Of a DNA stretch of 64,000 nucleotides, positions 43,791-54,675 are shown piece by piece (within the stretch, counting starts at the first letter, position 1; the number at the start of each line of letters is the position of its first letter). This DNA is from Auriscalpium vulgare (lineage: Eukaryota; Basidiomycota; Agaricomycetes; Russulales; Auriscalpiaceae). The position numbers and the translations under genes are program-made. Location of the stretch: the NCBI GenBank assembly GCA_019915015.1, contig JAHBBC010000004.1, forward strand, positions 1,736,001 through 1,800,000, read 5' to 3'. The notes beneath the pieces were generated by a model. That model ran no database searches. It was not told where the DNA came from and worked only from the letters and a program-made list of their open reading frames with translations.

Positions 43791-44635
43791 GCCCTATGTA
43801 GTATGTGGGTGCCGGACTCGTGTCGAGGCTGCTGCGTCTGGAGTTTGTGCAGGACCCCGGTGACTCCCACGCGACTCCCGGCACCCTGTCCTCCTCCTGC
43901 TCCTCCTGCTCCTTCGGATCTCCTTTCTTTCTTTCTCTTCTCGCCACCAGCACCAATTTTTTTCCTCATACACGCTGCTCCCCTCCTGTGGTTTGTCTTC
44001 TTCCTGGCCTATGGAGTCCCACTGCATGTGTGGGCTACCTTGTCATACAAGTCTCGGTATGGGGTCTCGGTGTGGTGAAGAACTGCAAGCGGGTAAGTAC
44101 TAGTGATGGTGGCGACGTCTCAGTACATTCGCAAACAGTAATGGTCGTCATCCGCCCTCCCCGGGGCACGCTTCCGCAGCAGACGAAGAGACTACGTGTG
44201 TCGCTAGATCACAAAGCGTCCACTGCCCGTCCTCTATTAATACCATGGCGTCAATGGACATCTGATGCCCACGACTAGAATAGCGGGATGCTGGCATTCT
44301 ACTCAGTAACTGGCGCGCACTCCACTCAGTAAGGCGTGCACTCCGCTGTAAGGCGTGCACTGCGCTGCGCATCAGGCGTCGTGCGTTTCACGGTGGCATG
44401 CCTGGAAAATGAAGTAGTCGCCGGAGGCTCAGAGAATTTCGAAGTCGCATTCGATGCTGTTGGCGCGCATGTGCGTAGACCGTATATATACACACACCCG
44501 CACTCTGCAAACTTCAGCTGGTCTTCTCCCCCCGTTTGATCCTTCTTCGTATTTCCAGAGCCTGGAGCTCTTGGCCTTTCATTTCATTCTTTAGACCACA
44601 TTGTAATTTCTCCGTGTCCTATACCGTTGCTAGCC

Positions 44636-45171
44636 ATGGTCCACTTCGCCACTCTCCTCGTCGCGTCCCTCGTCGCCATCGCGGCATCCGCATCCCCGCT
44701 GCCCAGACACATAACAGACAGCGCGGACATTCGCGCCCTCACGTCAAGCCCCCAGTACGTCCATCCGTGTCCCACCTGCAGAATAAGTCAGAGTTGCTCA
44801 CGGCCCGTGTTAGAGCGAGAGACACGAACGCTCATTTCAGTTGGCGCCGCGTCGACGCTCGTCAAGGACAAACTGGCGTGGATGGTCCTAGCTCTGGGAA
44901 GCCCGGCACGTCCGCCGGCCCTCCCGGAGGGACCGACAGCCCTATCGACGGAGGTGACCCAGGAACGCCCAACCCCGGAGGAGGAGAACCGACAGACCCC
45001 GGGACGGCCGACCGCGGAGGCGGTGACCCAGGAACGCCCAACCCCGGAGGGGGTGAGCTGCCAGATGCCAAGAGCAAGAGCAAGAGCAAAAGCGCTGGCT
45101 CACCCCATCACAAAGCCCATCCGGGTGGCCATCATGCACGCCAGTCCGAGGTCGAGTCAATTAGGGTCTGA
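44636..45171 (+). CDS. Small secreted Gly/Pro-rich precursor-like protein
   Basis: Exons 44636-44754 and 44841-45171 encode 149 residues. The signal peptide MVHFATLLVASLVAIAASA and propeptide SPLPRHITDSADIRALTSSP match the gene at 51677, as do the intron (same position and phase) and the next residues RVDARQ. The mature region has repeats of DPGTPNPGGGE, a Lys/Ser run (KSKSKSKSAG) and a His-rich end. The promoter and leader, up to gctagccATGG, are also shared with 51677, so the pair is an inverted duplication with diverged mature parts. Dibasic sites are few. Function unknown. Confidence 0.72.
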
Positions 45172-45837
45172 CGATGGGGACGGACATGTAATGGCGGAAA
45201 CCCATCAAGCGCAGGAACTGGTAGCGACGGAGGTGGATGAGCTGTATGCATGAGACGAGGCCAGTGATATTGGTAGCGTATAATGTTGCGGTCAAGACCG
45301 TGAAATGACGGCACTTTTATTTTTATCGGCCTGGTTGCTGGTATCAGCATCCTAATGGCAACGTCGAGGCACACTAGAAGCTTTCCAGGCAATCAGAACG
45401 GTTCAAGAGAGGTTATCATACTCTCCCTGAGACAGAGTAAGTATCACCCTCGCAAGAATTCTTGGAAATGTTGAGTTGTTCGTTGCCCTCCAGGAAATCA
45501 GAGCGACTAGAGCGTGAGGTAGTCTCCCAGAGACAGACTTCAGATGTCGATCTGTTTATTGAGCCTGATGCCTGAGTGGTGGTCTAGTGGATCGAGAATT
45601 GCTGGGGATGAAAAAATGATATTACCTGTACACTCGGACTTGAACAACGTTCGAATTCTTGCGAGCCCACACGAGTCGGAGAATTGGATGGCGGTGAGAG
45701 GAGAAATTGTGCAATGTTCGGTTCTGTCGGGGCGCGCGTGGCTGGCGGCGGCGGCAGCGAGCCGAAAAACTCCGCGTCGGTCGGTCGCCCCATCGCCTGA
45801 CCGCCAACGCTCGACTTGCTCTTCCTCTCCAACAGCC
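45172..45837. other. Intergenic, promoter of the PDH gene
   Basis: Two segments with tctccc[ta]gagacaga at ~45430 and ~45520 resemble an arm of the inverted repeat at 24354-24474. No gene seen. Confidence 0.5.
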
Positions 45838-47368
45838 ATGGCCTCCCTCGCTCGTCTCGGGCCCCGCCTTGCACAACGACGGCTCGCTGTGCGTGCTCTT
45901 CTTCTCGACGACAGCCCAGGCTGACCCAGTTGTTTCCAGCCCTTTGCCTCGCGCAGGCTCCAGACCGCCGCTGACAGCACACAGCTGCACCAGGACACTC
46001 CCAGCGACGGCGCGGAGCCATTCACTGTCCGACTCCACGAAGACTCCTTCCGCGGCTACCTTACGGACGCACCTTCGCTCGACGCGGAGGTCACAAAGGA
46101 TGGGCTCTTCAAAATGTACCGGGAGATGACCACCATGCGGCGCATGGAGCAGGCTGCGGATGCACTTTACAAGGCTAAGCTCATCCGTGGTTTCTGCCAT
46201 CTCGCTATTGGCCAGGTGCGTCGTCCTTTTTCTAGGTTTTCTCCGCAGGTTCTGACACTATGACGTGTCATGCAGGAAGCCCTCGCCGTCGGCCTGGAGT
46301 CTGAGATCACGAAGGAAGACCTCGTCATCACTGCCTACCGCTGCCATCCATTCGCCGTCCTGCGCGGCGGCACCATCACCGGCGTGCTCGGTGAACTCCT
46401 CGGCCGCCAAGTGGGCATGTCCAACGGCAAGGGCGGTTCCATGCACATATTCACCGAGCGCTTCTTCGGCGGCAACGGTATCGTCGGTGCGCAGGTGCCC
46501 GTCGGCGCAGGCATTTCATTCGCCCAGAAGTATCTGGAGCGCCCCTCCGCGACGTTCGCCATGTACGGCGACGGCGCAAGCAACCAGGGCCAGATCTTCG
46601 AGGCGTACAACATGGTGCGTCTCTCCGCGTTCTCATCGCGCACACGTTTGCTGACTGGCTGGTAGGCCAAGCTGTGGAACCTCCCCTGCGTGTTCGTTTG
46701 CGAGAACAACAAGTACGGCATGGGCACGTCCGCAGAGCGCAGTTCCTCCAACACGGAGTACTACACACGCGGCGACAAGATCCCTGGCATCCAGGCAAAC
46801 GGCATGGACATCATTGCGACCGCCAAGGCCGTCAAGTACGCTCGCGACTGGGTGCTCGCGGGCAAGGGCCCGCTGCTGCTCGAGTTCGTGACCTACCGCT
46901 ACGGCGGCCACTCGTACGTTATCAGTCTGGCGGCGTCGTGCAGTATCTAACGGCACGTCTCACGACAGGATGTCGGACCCCGGTACCACCTACCGCACGC
47001 GTGAGGAAGTCCAGCGCATGCGCTCGACGCAGGACCCCATCCGCGGGCTGCAGCGCTACATCGAGGAGTGGGGCGTTGCCACTGCGGACGAACTTAAGGT
47101 CAGTTTGTTGTTACTCGGCTTGGCTGGTTGCTAATCGGCTCGGTTCAGAAAATTGACAAGGAGGCGAAGGCCGTTGTTGACGCTGCGGTCGAGGAGGCCA
47201 AGGCGTCACCCGAGCCCCTGCTCAAGGACCTGTGGTCCGATGTCTACTACCCTGGCACGGAGCCAGAATACCTGCGCGGACGCGAGCGCGAGGAGGTACG
47301 CATATATATTTCGTCGATGTATCGTTGCGCGGCTTGCTGACGTTGCGCTACAGGTCCACTACTACTAG
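45838..47368 (+). CDS. PDA1: Pyruvate dehydrogenase E1 component, alpha subunit
   Basis: Seven exons (45838-45888, 45940-46215, 46276-46614, 46666-46913, 46969-47098, 47149-47295, 47354-47368) give 401 residues. The presequence MASLARLGPRLAQRRLA fits import into mitochondria. The thiamine-diphosphate motif starts at GDGASNQGQIFEAYNM, and the regulatory loop YRYGGHSMSDPG holds the phosphorylation Ser residues. RGFCHLAIGQEA and GGSMHIF are family signatures. With the beta subunit it decarboxylates pyruvate to feed acetyl-CoA to the TCA cycle. The last exon is only 15 nt. Confidence 0.96.
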
Positions 47369-47617
47369 TCGCGCGGTGAAGGCTGGGCATACACTTGGGT
47401 TTAATACTTAGACTTTCCATGCACTACTTTACCCTGCAATGCTATTATGCGAGGATGTCTTTTTCGTCGATCGCGTTCCTCGGCTCTCACTTGCAGTCCT
47501 TTCATATTCAGCTTGCTTTAGAGGCTGTAAGGCCCGGGCGGTGATAGCGATAGATTATTCCAACCCAGTAACCGTAAGTAGTAAGTAGCCTACAGACGAG
47601 CGCCCGGCTCCCTGGTA

Positions 47618-50325
47618 TCACTGCTCTCCATCCTCTTCCTCCATCCCAAATATTTGCCAGAGCACGCTGACGCTCCCGAACGGGCGCTCACCGCCCAGCA
47701 GCGTAGCCGCAGCCTCGTATCGGTTCTCCGTGCGCCGCACCGCCGCGCAGAGCCGCTCATACGCGCGACCGAGGCGGCGCAGCGCCGCGTGGTGCACGCG
47801 CGCGTGCAGAGCGGGGAGCGAGAGGCGCGCGAGGCGCGGGGAGTGCACGGCCTCGAGGGAGGACAGCCAGGTGGAGAAGGTGTGCAGCGCGGCCTGGAGT
47901 GCGGGGGGCTGCGTTGCGGGGAGGAGAGCGAGGGGCTCCTGTGGAGGGTGTGAGCGGGGACGGATGCTGGAGAAGAAGAAGACGGACGGAAGGAGGTTTC
48001 GTGTCCAATGCGAAAATCGCGTCTTTGAGGCCGGTGTCCTTGAGAATGTCGTTGAACTGGCCCAGCGAACATGTGATGAGTGACGCTTGCATTCAGGAGA
48101 GGCGCTGGACATACGTGTTCTTCGGTGAGCTCTTGCACTCGGCCCTCGATCACGCCGTCGAGCATCTCCCTCTTCGTACCGGTGAATGCATACGCTTCCA
48201 GCACGCTCTGCGCCCATTATTAAGTTCTCCTCATCCGAACACGAGCACAGCGCAACGTACCACGAGATACGTCAGGCAGTTCAGCACGAACACCTTGCGG
48301 TCCCAGACGCGCCCGCGCCGACGCTCGCGCTCCTCCTTCTCCTCCGCCGCCGTGACACACATCTCCACGGCAGGGTCGACCATCACGTCGAGCACCCGCG
48401 CGGTCATCGCGTCCTCACCCTCGGGCGCGTCGGACGGCTCGGTGGTGTGCAGCGCGAGTATGGAGCGCAGGGCCTGCGCGTGGGTGAGCAGGGCGGCAGG
48501 AGGGGTCAGTGACTGGTCTGAGGGGTCCTAGTGTGTGTTAATTGAGCATAGTGGCTTGCTGAGGGGATGGATGTGCATACTAAGGCGAGGCGAAGGAGCG
48601 CGCGCCCTTGGGCCTCGATGGCGTCGAAGAAGACTTGGTACGAGGCGGAGGTCATGCTGCAAAGCGCGCGAGATGAGTGGGCGCGGTCCCAGATAACGGC
48701 AGAAGGCGCTACTCTTTCAACGTCGTGGACAGGAGTGCCTGGTCTCCGATTGTCCGCATCATGGTGAGCGTGTAGAACTGCAGCAAGTTCGCGAGGTTGT
48801 ACGCTATGATGCTGTTTTCCTGCGCGCGCACAGTCTGCAGCACACGGTTCTGCGGACTATCAGAACGCAGCCGAACCGAGGGCAAGGCATTGCTTACCTT
48901 GAGCGGCGCGCAGAGGCCCTTGACCGCGCCGTCCATCAGCTCCGTCATCCACTCTTGTTCCTCGCTCCGCGCCCCAAACTCTCGCACGGCGCCCACCATC
49001 CGCCCACCGTCCGCGACGCCGAACAGGCCCTCGAGGAACTCATGCTCCGCCGCGATCGCCTGGTGCACCCAAGCGAGCATGTCGCCGATGTAGCGCAGCG
49101 CGTCGTGCGCGTGCAACTCGATCGGGCGTGTGCCTGCGGTCGCGGGGTTCGTGAGCGCGGAAAGAAACGACGCGACGATGGTCGCTTGGCGTGTTTGCGA
49201 GAGGGTGGAGAGGGCTTCCCTGGCGGGGCATCAAGATGTGAGGCTAGCGAGACAGGTTGGAAGCTCACGCGAGAAGGGCGGGGCGCAGGCGCAGACGTCG
49301 GACGGCTTCGCGCATCGTGCTCCCGACTTCGAGGGCAGAGTCGCGACCCATCTGGCGGAACTCGTGCACGCAGTAGCGAAAGAGCTTGTCGTAGCCTCTG
49401 TCGAGCGTCGCGGATGTCGAGGACATGATGTCCAACCTGCCGAGCATTCAGCTAAAGCTAGCCGCGCGAAAACAGCAGTACGGCCATACCCTGCCTGCGA
49501 GGACTTGCCCTCCCCAGCCATGAGTACTCTGCAGTCGTCACGAATCTTTTCTGTCTTGTCCATGGCGGCGAAGAACTTCGAGCCTATGGGGGTATCGGGG
49601 GAAGTAATTGCCTGTGTTTCATCTTCACTAAGCGTGAATCGTGCAAGAAATAGCGCAACGATGGACTGTCGCCGATTCACATCTTGTCTGACTTAGTGGG
49701 TCAGTATGATTAGAGGCACTCGGGCAGTAAGCACACGGCGGACCGTTCTTCACGTAGACTCTCGGCGCGGTCGAGCAGCGACTTGCACGCTTCATTTGTC
49801 GACTGAAGCTGGGATTGAGCTTGGTCGCACTGCAGTCGCATGACAGAAATATGTCCCTGGAGGGCCTCGAGTTTCTGTAGCAGGCCCATATGAGATTGAA
49901 GACAGGACAAGACGGTACAGAACGCGCACATGATCCACCTCCCCAAATGCCTTCAAGAACTTCTGGCTACCCTCCGCAAGCTTCCCTTCTATGTCCCGGC
50001 GAAGATGCTTGCGCGCTTTTGCAGCGGTGTCTCCCGGTGGTGGGCCTTCCAGGAAACTGAGCACGTCCCCCAGTCCGTCGGCTGGCTCTGGCTCCGCATC
50101 GTCCTCGCCGTCCTTCCGCAACTCTATAACTGTTGGCGCAACGTGTATCGGAGAGGAGTAAAGCTCAGAGAGCGTCATCAATGCCTCCTTCGTTGCATCG
50201 TCGTCGAATGTCGCGCCAAGGACTTTGTAGAGGCGCAAGGACACTGGGTTCCGGGCGACCGTCGCTGGCGAGGCGGACCGACGGACTATGTCTGGCAATG
50301 ACTGCGACGTGGACGTCGACAGCAT
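47618..50325 (-). CDS. COG6: Conserved oligomeric Golgi complex subunit 6
   Basis: A multi-exon gene read on the minus strand. It begins MLSTSTSQSLPDIVRRSAS, with NPVSLRLYKVLGATFDDD, then the coiled region KLEALQGHISVMRLQCDQ. Next come RRQSIVALFLARFTLS and the strong family block RPIELHAHDALRYIGDML with AWVHQAIAAEHEFLE. Later exons give ENSIIAYNLANLLQFYTL and a C-terminus ending FGMEEEDGEQ. It is part of the COG tether for retrograde transport within the Golgi. Exon joins inspected (for example SAV|QDVNRR and SSQAG|LDIMSS) stay in frame, and I saw no break. Intron borders near the 3' end are less certain. Confidence 0.9.
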
Positions 50326-50672
50326 TCTCACCCGCGATGCTCTGAGGTCGTGGTCGTGGTCGTGGTCTTGAGCGTCCCAGTCGGTTGGAGGAAGCGCTCA
50401 ACTGCCGAATCTCGGGCCGGCGCGTTCAACTCGAGATTTCTGCGCAAGGTTGCCAGCAACGGAGACTACCTCGGACTCCGTCTTCTTCCTCTCGAGTATC
50501 GTTTGGGAAGCTCATCATGTAGCCCACGCTGCCATTTGAAGGCTGAGCTGCTCAAAAAAATTTCAAAGTGCGTCCACTGCATTTCATAGCCTCAACAGCC
50601 TCGAAATTCTGTTATTGTACGCTACTGGCAATAATGCCACTGGCTGCCTTCAGCTCACCCAACGGCTCCATA

Positions 50673-51677
50673 TCAACAACGCCTTGGAGCCCGACGCGAA
50701 TGGTCTGATCCCACAGGACTCGAGGTGTTGCTGTCGGGTGCACCACTCGACGTGTTCCCGCCGCCTCCATTGGAACCACCGTCTGACCCCACGGGGCTCG
50801 ACGTGTTACTGTCCGGGGCTCCTCCAGACGTGCTCCCACCGCCACCATTGGACCCGCTGTCCGACCCTACAGGACTCGAGGTGTTGCCATCGGGTGCGCC
50901 ACTGGACGTGTTCCCACCGCCTCCATTGGACCCGCTATCCGACCCCACAGGGCTCGAGGTGTTACCGTCGGGTGCGCCACTCGATGTGTTCCCGCCGCCT
51001 CCATTGGAACCACCGTCTGACCCCACGGGGCTCGAAGTGTTGCTGTCCGGGGCTCCTCCAGACGTGTCCCCGCCCCCATTGCTATCCCCAGCCCCGGCGC
51101 CGTGAGACTGGCGCGCGTCATGGGCACCCCGGCGAGCCCTGCGCACCTGATCTGAACCGGCGGGCTCAAAGCCGTTGCTGTCTGGTGCAGGTCCAACGGG
51201 GGAGGCAACGTCTCCGCCCGCAGGACCGTCAGACCCCACAGGCTCTGTGCCGTTGCTATCAGGCGCAGGGCTTGCAGTGTTTTCGCCTCCATCTCCGCTT
51301 GCAGGCCCATCAGACCCGACGGGCACAGATCCATTGCTGTCTGGCGCAGTACCCGTGTCACCGCCTCCTTCGCTGGCTGGATCATCGGATCCAACAGGTT
51401 CTGTGCCATTGCTGTCCGGTGCGCCACTTCCAGAACCTGGACTGTCCAGCCCTGGGGCGCCCACGCCATCTGATTGACGAGCGTCGACGCGGGCCCTTGA
51501 CCTGAAAGACGGGTCGTGAGCGAACTCTGCTTTCACTCCCGTGGTCAAGCGGACGTACTGAAGGCTTGGCGCGAGGGCGCGAAGTTGCACGCTGTCAGCC
51601 GTGCGTCTGGGTAGCGGGTATGCGGATGCCGCGGTGGCGGCGAGGGACGCGACGACGATACGGGCGAGGCGGACCAT
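50673..51677 (-). CDS. Secreted Ser/Gly/Asn-rich repeat precursor (KEP-like)
   Basis: Exons 51677-51559 and 51501-50673 encode 315 residues. The signal peptide is MVRLARIVVASLAATAASA, and the propeptide YPLPRRTADSVQLRALAPS has an RR site and matches KRTADSVTLAARA of the gene at 3717. The mature part is built of repeats around APDSN and PVGSD. It has an internal dibasic cluster QVRRARRGAHDARQ and ends SRRAPRRC. Repeats before and after the RR cluster differ (NGTEPVGSDGPA versus NTSSPVGSDGGSNGG), so two repeat arrays were joined. NxS/T sites suggest heavy N-glycosylation. Function unknown. Confidence 0.75.
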   Translation of the reverse strand: MVRLARIVVASLAATAASAYPLPRRTADSVQLRALAPSLQYVRLTTGVKAEFAHDPSFRSRARVDARQSDGVGAPGLDSPGSGSGAPDSNGTEPVGSDDPASEGGGDTGTAPDSNGSVPVGSDGPASGDGGENTASPAPDSNGTEPVGSDGPAGGDVASPVGPAPDSNGFEPAGSDQVRRARRGAHDARQSHGAGAGDSNGGGDTSGGAPDSNTSSPVGSDGGSNGGGGNTSSGAPDGNTSSPVGSDSGSNGGGGNTSSGAPDGNTSSPVGSDSGSNGGGGSTSGGAPDSNTSSPVGSDGGSNGGGGNTSSGAPDSNTSSPVGSDHSRRAPRRC

Positions 51678-52415
51678 GGCTAGCAAGGTGCACGAGTATG
51701 GAACGCAGAGAAAATGCGGTGTGTTTGAAAGATCGAATTGAGCTCCAGGCTCTGAGAAAGTGAGAAGATGAACGAGAGAAGACCAGCTGAAGGTGGCAGA
51801 GTGCTTGTGCGGGGATATTTATACGCTAGTGCAGGTGGCGTCTACATGCACATGCACGACTTTCGTTGACAGCATTCCAGCGTCCTAAACCGTACACAGA
51901 CCGCTTCATATCCTGCATGTCAAGGTGAAACGCGCAACGCCTGAAGCAGATGCGCAGCACACCTCACTACTGGGTCACTACTATAGCGCCAAGGTGCCGC
52001 CTATCCATTCATACGAAACAGACGCCTGGCGCAAGGGTCTTGGGTCGAGCTTGAATATATACGGAGTGGTCGCGACGGAGTGCGCAGTAGGAGATAGGCA
52101 GTGAACGCATTCTGATCTAGTACGTGCCAAGTGCTGCGGGACTGGCCCAGGGCTCCCGTTGGGTCACGGTTACAATTCAATGTAAATGAAGCGTGATCGC
52201 TAGTCTCCCCGAGGGCAGATCACTGAGACAGCCACAATCAGCTGCGCGGCACTTTTATTTACCACTGGCCCGCCGAAGCCTCCCCTCCGAAGGCATCGCG
52301 ACTCTGAGATAAGTTTATGATATATACCGATAAATAAGATAGGCCCTTCAGCGCAAGCCCATGAAATGAATGACTATCAGAAAGCAGTACTGATGTAACA
52401 CTCGCGCGGTCAACC
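51678..52415. other. Promoter of the 51677 gene and intergenic space
   Basis: A TATA box (TATAAATA on the minus strand, 51816-51823) lies ~140 bases upstream of the ATG. A motif tagtctccccgagggcaga at ~52201-52220 resembles an arm of the 24354 inverted repeat. No gene seen. Confidence 0.5.
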
Positions 52416-52783
52416 TCATGCCGACTCGCTGTCCTCTCTCTTGCCCTTGCCCTTCTTAGTAGGCTTCTTCTTGGTGCTGCCACCGGACTTGCTCTTCGTG
52501 CTGCCGCCGGACGACACGTTCGTACTGCCGCCGGACGACACGTTCGTGCTGTCGGCACGGTACGCGTGGCGAGAATCGATGCCGCTGTGCGCAGGAGCAA
52601 TGATGAGCACGGGACGTCACGGTGGCTATATTGAATTCTGGTGACGTGTTCTTACCTCGAAGCTGGCGAATCGCCGAATAGCGTGTCTGCTGACAGTGCT
52701 TCATAATCAGCAGAGGGCACAGGCAGCGCAGATACGGCCGCGATCGCGAAGGAAGCCGCCAGGACTTTGAACAGGTAGACCAT
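52416..52783 (-). CDS. Small secreted Lys-rich protein of the same family
   Basis: Exons 52783-52656 and 52584-52416 give 98 residues. The signal peptide is MVYLFKVLAASFAIAAVSA, followed by LPVPSADYEALSADTLFG and, after the intron, DSRHAYRADSTNVSSGG. The block STNVSSGG is repeated, then STKSKSGG, and the C-terminus is very basic (STKKKPTKKGKGKREDS). Its leader (gactcatcaacgggcctgc) resembles that of the gene at 54014 (gactcatcagctgggctgt). The mature protein would be a small cationic peptide. No domain known. Confidence 0.7.
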
Positions 52784-53490
52784 GACTAAGTAGTGAGTCT
52801 GTTTGAAATGAGCCGAGTAAGACTTCTGAAATAGAATAGCCTTACTGTACTCGAGGAGATGTCAGGAGTGTGTGGAGGGAAAGGCAGGCCCGTTGATGAG
52901 TCTGGCCGGTCTTTCGTCGTGCGTATTTTATTGGCCAGCTCACAGTTCGGCAGAACCGTATGCATGGAGGCCACGATACCTAGGTCGCTGGAGGTGACTT
53001 CGTGAGTGGCCGACATACCTTCTACAATACACTCGAGCAGCAGATATCAGAAGGGCCCTCGTGCATCGTGATGGCTAGTCTCCGTCACGGTTGCCGACCT
53101 TGAGGCTTGCGCGGACTGAGACAGTCGCACTGCCACTAACGTGATGGCGTAATTGGTCAAGGCCGTAGCCGGCGGGGAACAGGGCGCTCGACCCCAGGAG
53201 ATGGCGCTATCATCATTCTCTCGCCATCACGACAGATTGGCCATGAGCTGCGAGGTTTCAGAGGTTCAGATATGTGTTTTAAACCCGAAAGGAAGGTTCT
53301 CAACTGCATCTCCTGTAAAATCGGAGACCCAGGTGCAATTGGTGAAGTTACGGTCTCCAAACGACCAACACGGTCCTGGACACAGACACTGCTAGATTGT
53401 CCAGGATTTGTCCTAGACAGAAAAAGGCGGAAAGCTTTGCCCATATACATATGGAACGACCGGAATAATGTGAGGGGCTCCTGGACGACC
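52784..53490. other. Intergenic, repeat-bearing
   Basis: Contains one dispersed repeat (53075-53140) and the promoter of the gene at 52783. No gene seen. Confidence 0.5.
53075..53140 (-). repeat. Dispersed ~45-55 bp repeat, copy 4
   Basis: tagtctccgtcacggttgcc, then gaccttgaggcttgcgcgg and gagacagtcgcactgccac; a more diverged copy with small insertions. Confidence 0.45.
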
Positions 53491-54014
53491 TCAGGCGGAC
53501 TTGATGAACTCCGGAATAGTACCGAAGACCGGTTTATTGCCAATGTTCAATGACCCTCCACTTTGAGTACTGACCGATCCTCCTCCGCCTCCTGCAATGT
53601 CGAATGGGACGTTGCTGTTGCCCTTGGCCTTGCCTTTACTCTTGGAATGCTTGCGCTCCTCGAGGAGTGCGCGGTACGACAGGCGAGCGTCGATGTCTTC
53701 AGAGCTAGCGTGCAACAGCAATGATGAGCACAAGCCGCACATATATCAGAGGCATTCTTACCGTGAACCCAGTAACTGAGCAGCCACCTGCTCCGCTGCC
53801 TTGAGTCCAGCTAGCGACACGCCGCTGCTTGCCTTGAGGCTATCTGCCTTCTGTCCACCAAAAAGTGATCAGCCTTTGGTGCATTATGCGAGAGCCATTA
53901 ACTTACGTCGGCTCGGAGCATGACAGCCGTGGAATCCTCCCTCTGCACAGGCAGCGCAGATGCAGCCGTGACGACGGCAAGGGAGGCGGCAAGAATTTTG
54001 CACAGGCAAACCAT
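53491..54014 (-). CDS. Small secreted protein of the precursor family
   Basis: Exons 54014-53907, 53850-53762 and 53704-53491 encode 136 residues. The signal peptide is MVCLCKILAASLAVVTAASA. The next residues LPVQREDSTAVMLRAD match the propeptide pattern of the paralogs (…TADSVxLxA). After the introns come SSGVSLAGLKAAEQVAAQ, EDIDARLSYRALLEERKH, a KSKGKAKG basic stretch and a Gly/Ser-rich tail ending FGTIPEFIKSA. The element cgagcccggtgctc in the leader is shared with the gene at 3717. Function unknown. Confidence 0.7.
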
Positions 54015-54675
54015 GCTAGTGAGGCTGGATGAAATGGGCTTGGGGAAGTAAAGAGCACCGGGCTCGAAGAAGGGATGAATGAGAGGAGTAGAAGGAAAGA
54101 CAGCCCAGCTGATGAGTCAGTTGTTCGTTTGTCGAGCGCATTTATACTGCCAAGCATGGACAGAGGCCACGAGTCTAGGTTTTGCAAAGGTATTCTTGAG
54201 TCGCCGAAATGCTTCGCACCACGCTTTCATGCGAACCACCCTGCTCGGTGCACTGGTGAGTAGCCGGCGGAAGACACCGCCACATGGACGCTCAGTCTAA
54301 GAGAAGACTAGAGGCGCCATCCATCACAATGAAAGACCAGCCGTTGACAGCGACGAGGGGCCAGAGACAGATGCCACATCTCCTACATAGCCGGTAGACA
54401 ATTCATTGTATGGATGAGCGCCCAAGGGCCGTTTGGGGTGTTGCGCGGTTACGATCTGCAGCCATGGCGGGACTGATGTTTCCTGCTCGCTTGTGAGGCT
54501 GTATATCAGAAAATGTGCAGCGGGCTGTGGTAATAGATGGGCGTCGGTGGTGACGGATGGTCTGTCTATCCAAGTGGGGTAAGAACGTTCATGCACCTTC
54601 AATAGAAATGACAACATATATCCGTGTACAATCCCAACAAAACAAGCAACCACTGACCGGCACACGCCAAAAACA
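54015..54675. other. Promoter of the 54014 gene and intergenic space
   Basis: TATAAATG on the minus strand (54139-54146) ~130 bases upstream of the ATG, with gagcccggtgctc between them. No gene seen. Confidence 0.5.

Larger units (their letters stand above)
43427..44635. other. Intergenic between two secreted precursor genes
   Basis: Holds a 12-bp tandem repeat, an ADE4 fragment, a C/T-rich tract at ~43880-44000, a degenerate tandem array with gcgtgcactcc-type units at ~44310-44365, and the promoter of the gene at 44636. No further gene seen. Confidence 0.5.

Noticed and set aside
43805..44278. Cys/Ser-rich open frame that looks like a small secreted protein
   Set aside because: It arises from a C/T-rich simple tract (ctcctcctgctcc); no start context, splice signals or paralog support.
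45575..45660. tRNA- or SINE-like A and B box (tggtctagtgg and gttcgaattc)
   Set aside because: The spacing is too long for a plain tRNA and the T-arm and acceptor stems do not pair. Without a structure scan I do not call a tRNA.
50615..51505. Plus-strand frame of ~296 codons over the Ser/Gly repeat gene
   Set aside because: Periodic antisense shadow of the minus-strand gene starting at 51677.
42777..54014. Identification of the precursor cluster as mating pheromone genes
   Set aside because: Basidiomycete pheromone precursors are short and end in a CaaX box; none of these has one, and no STE3-type receptor was seen in the window.
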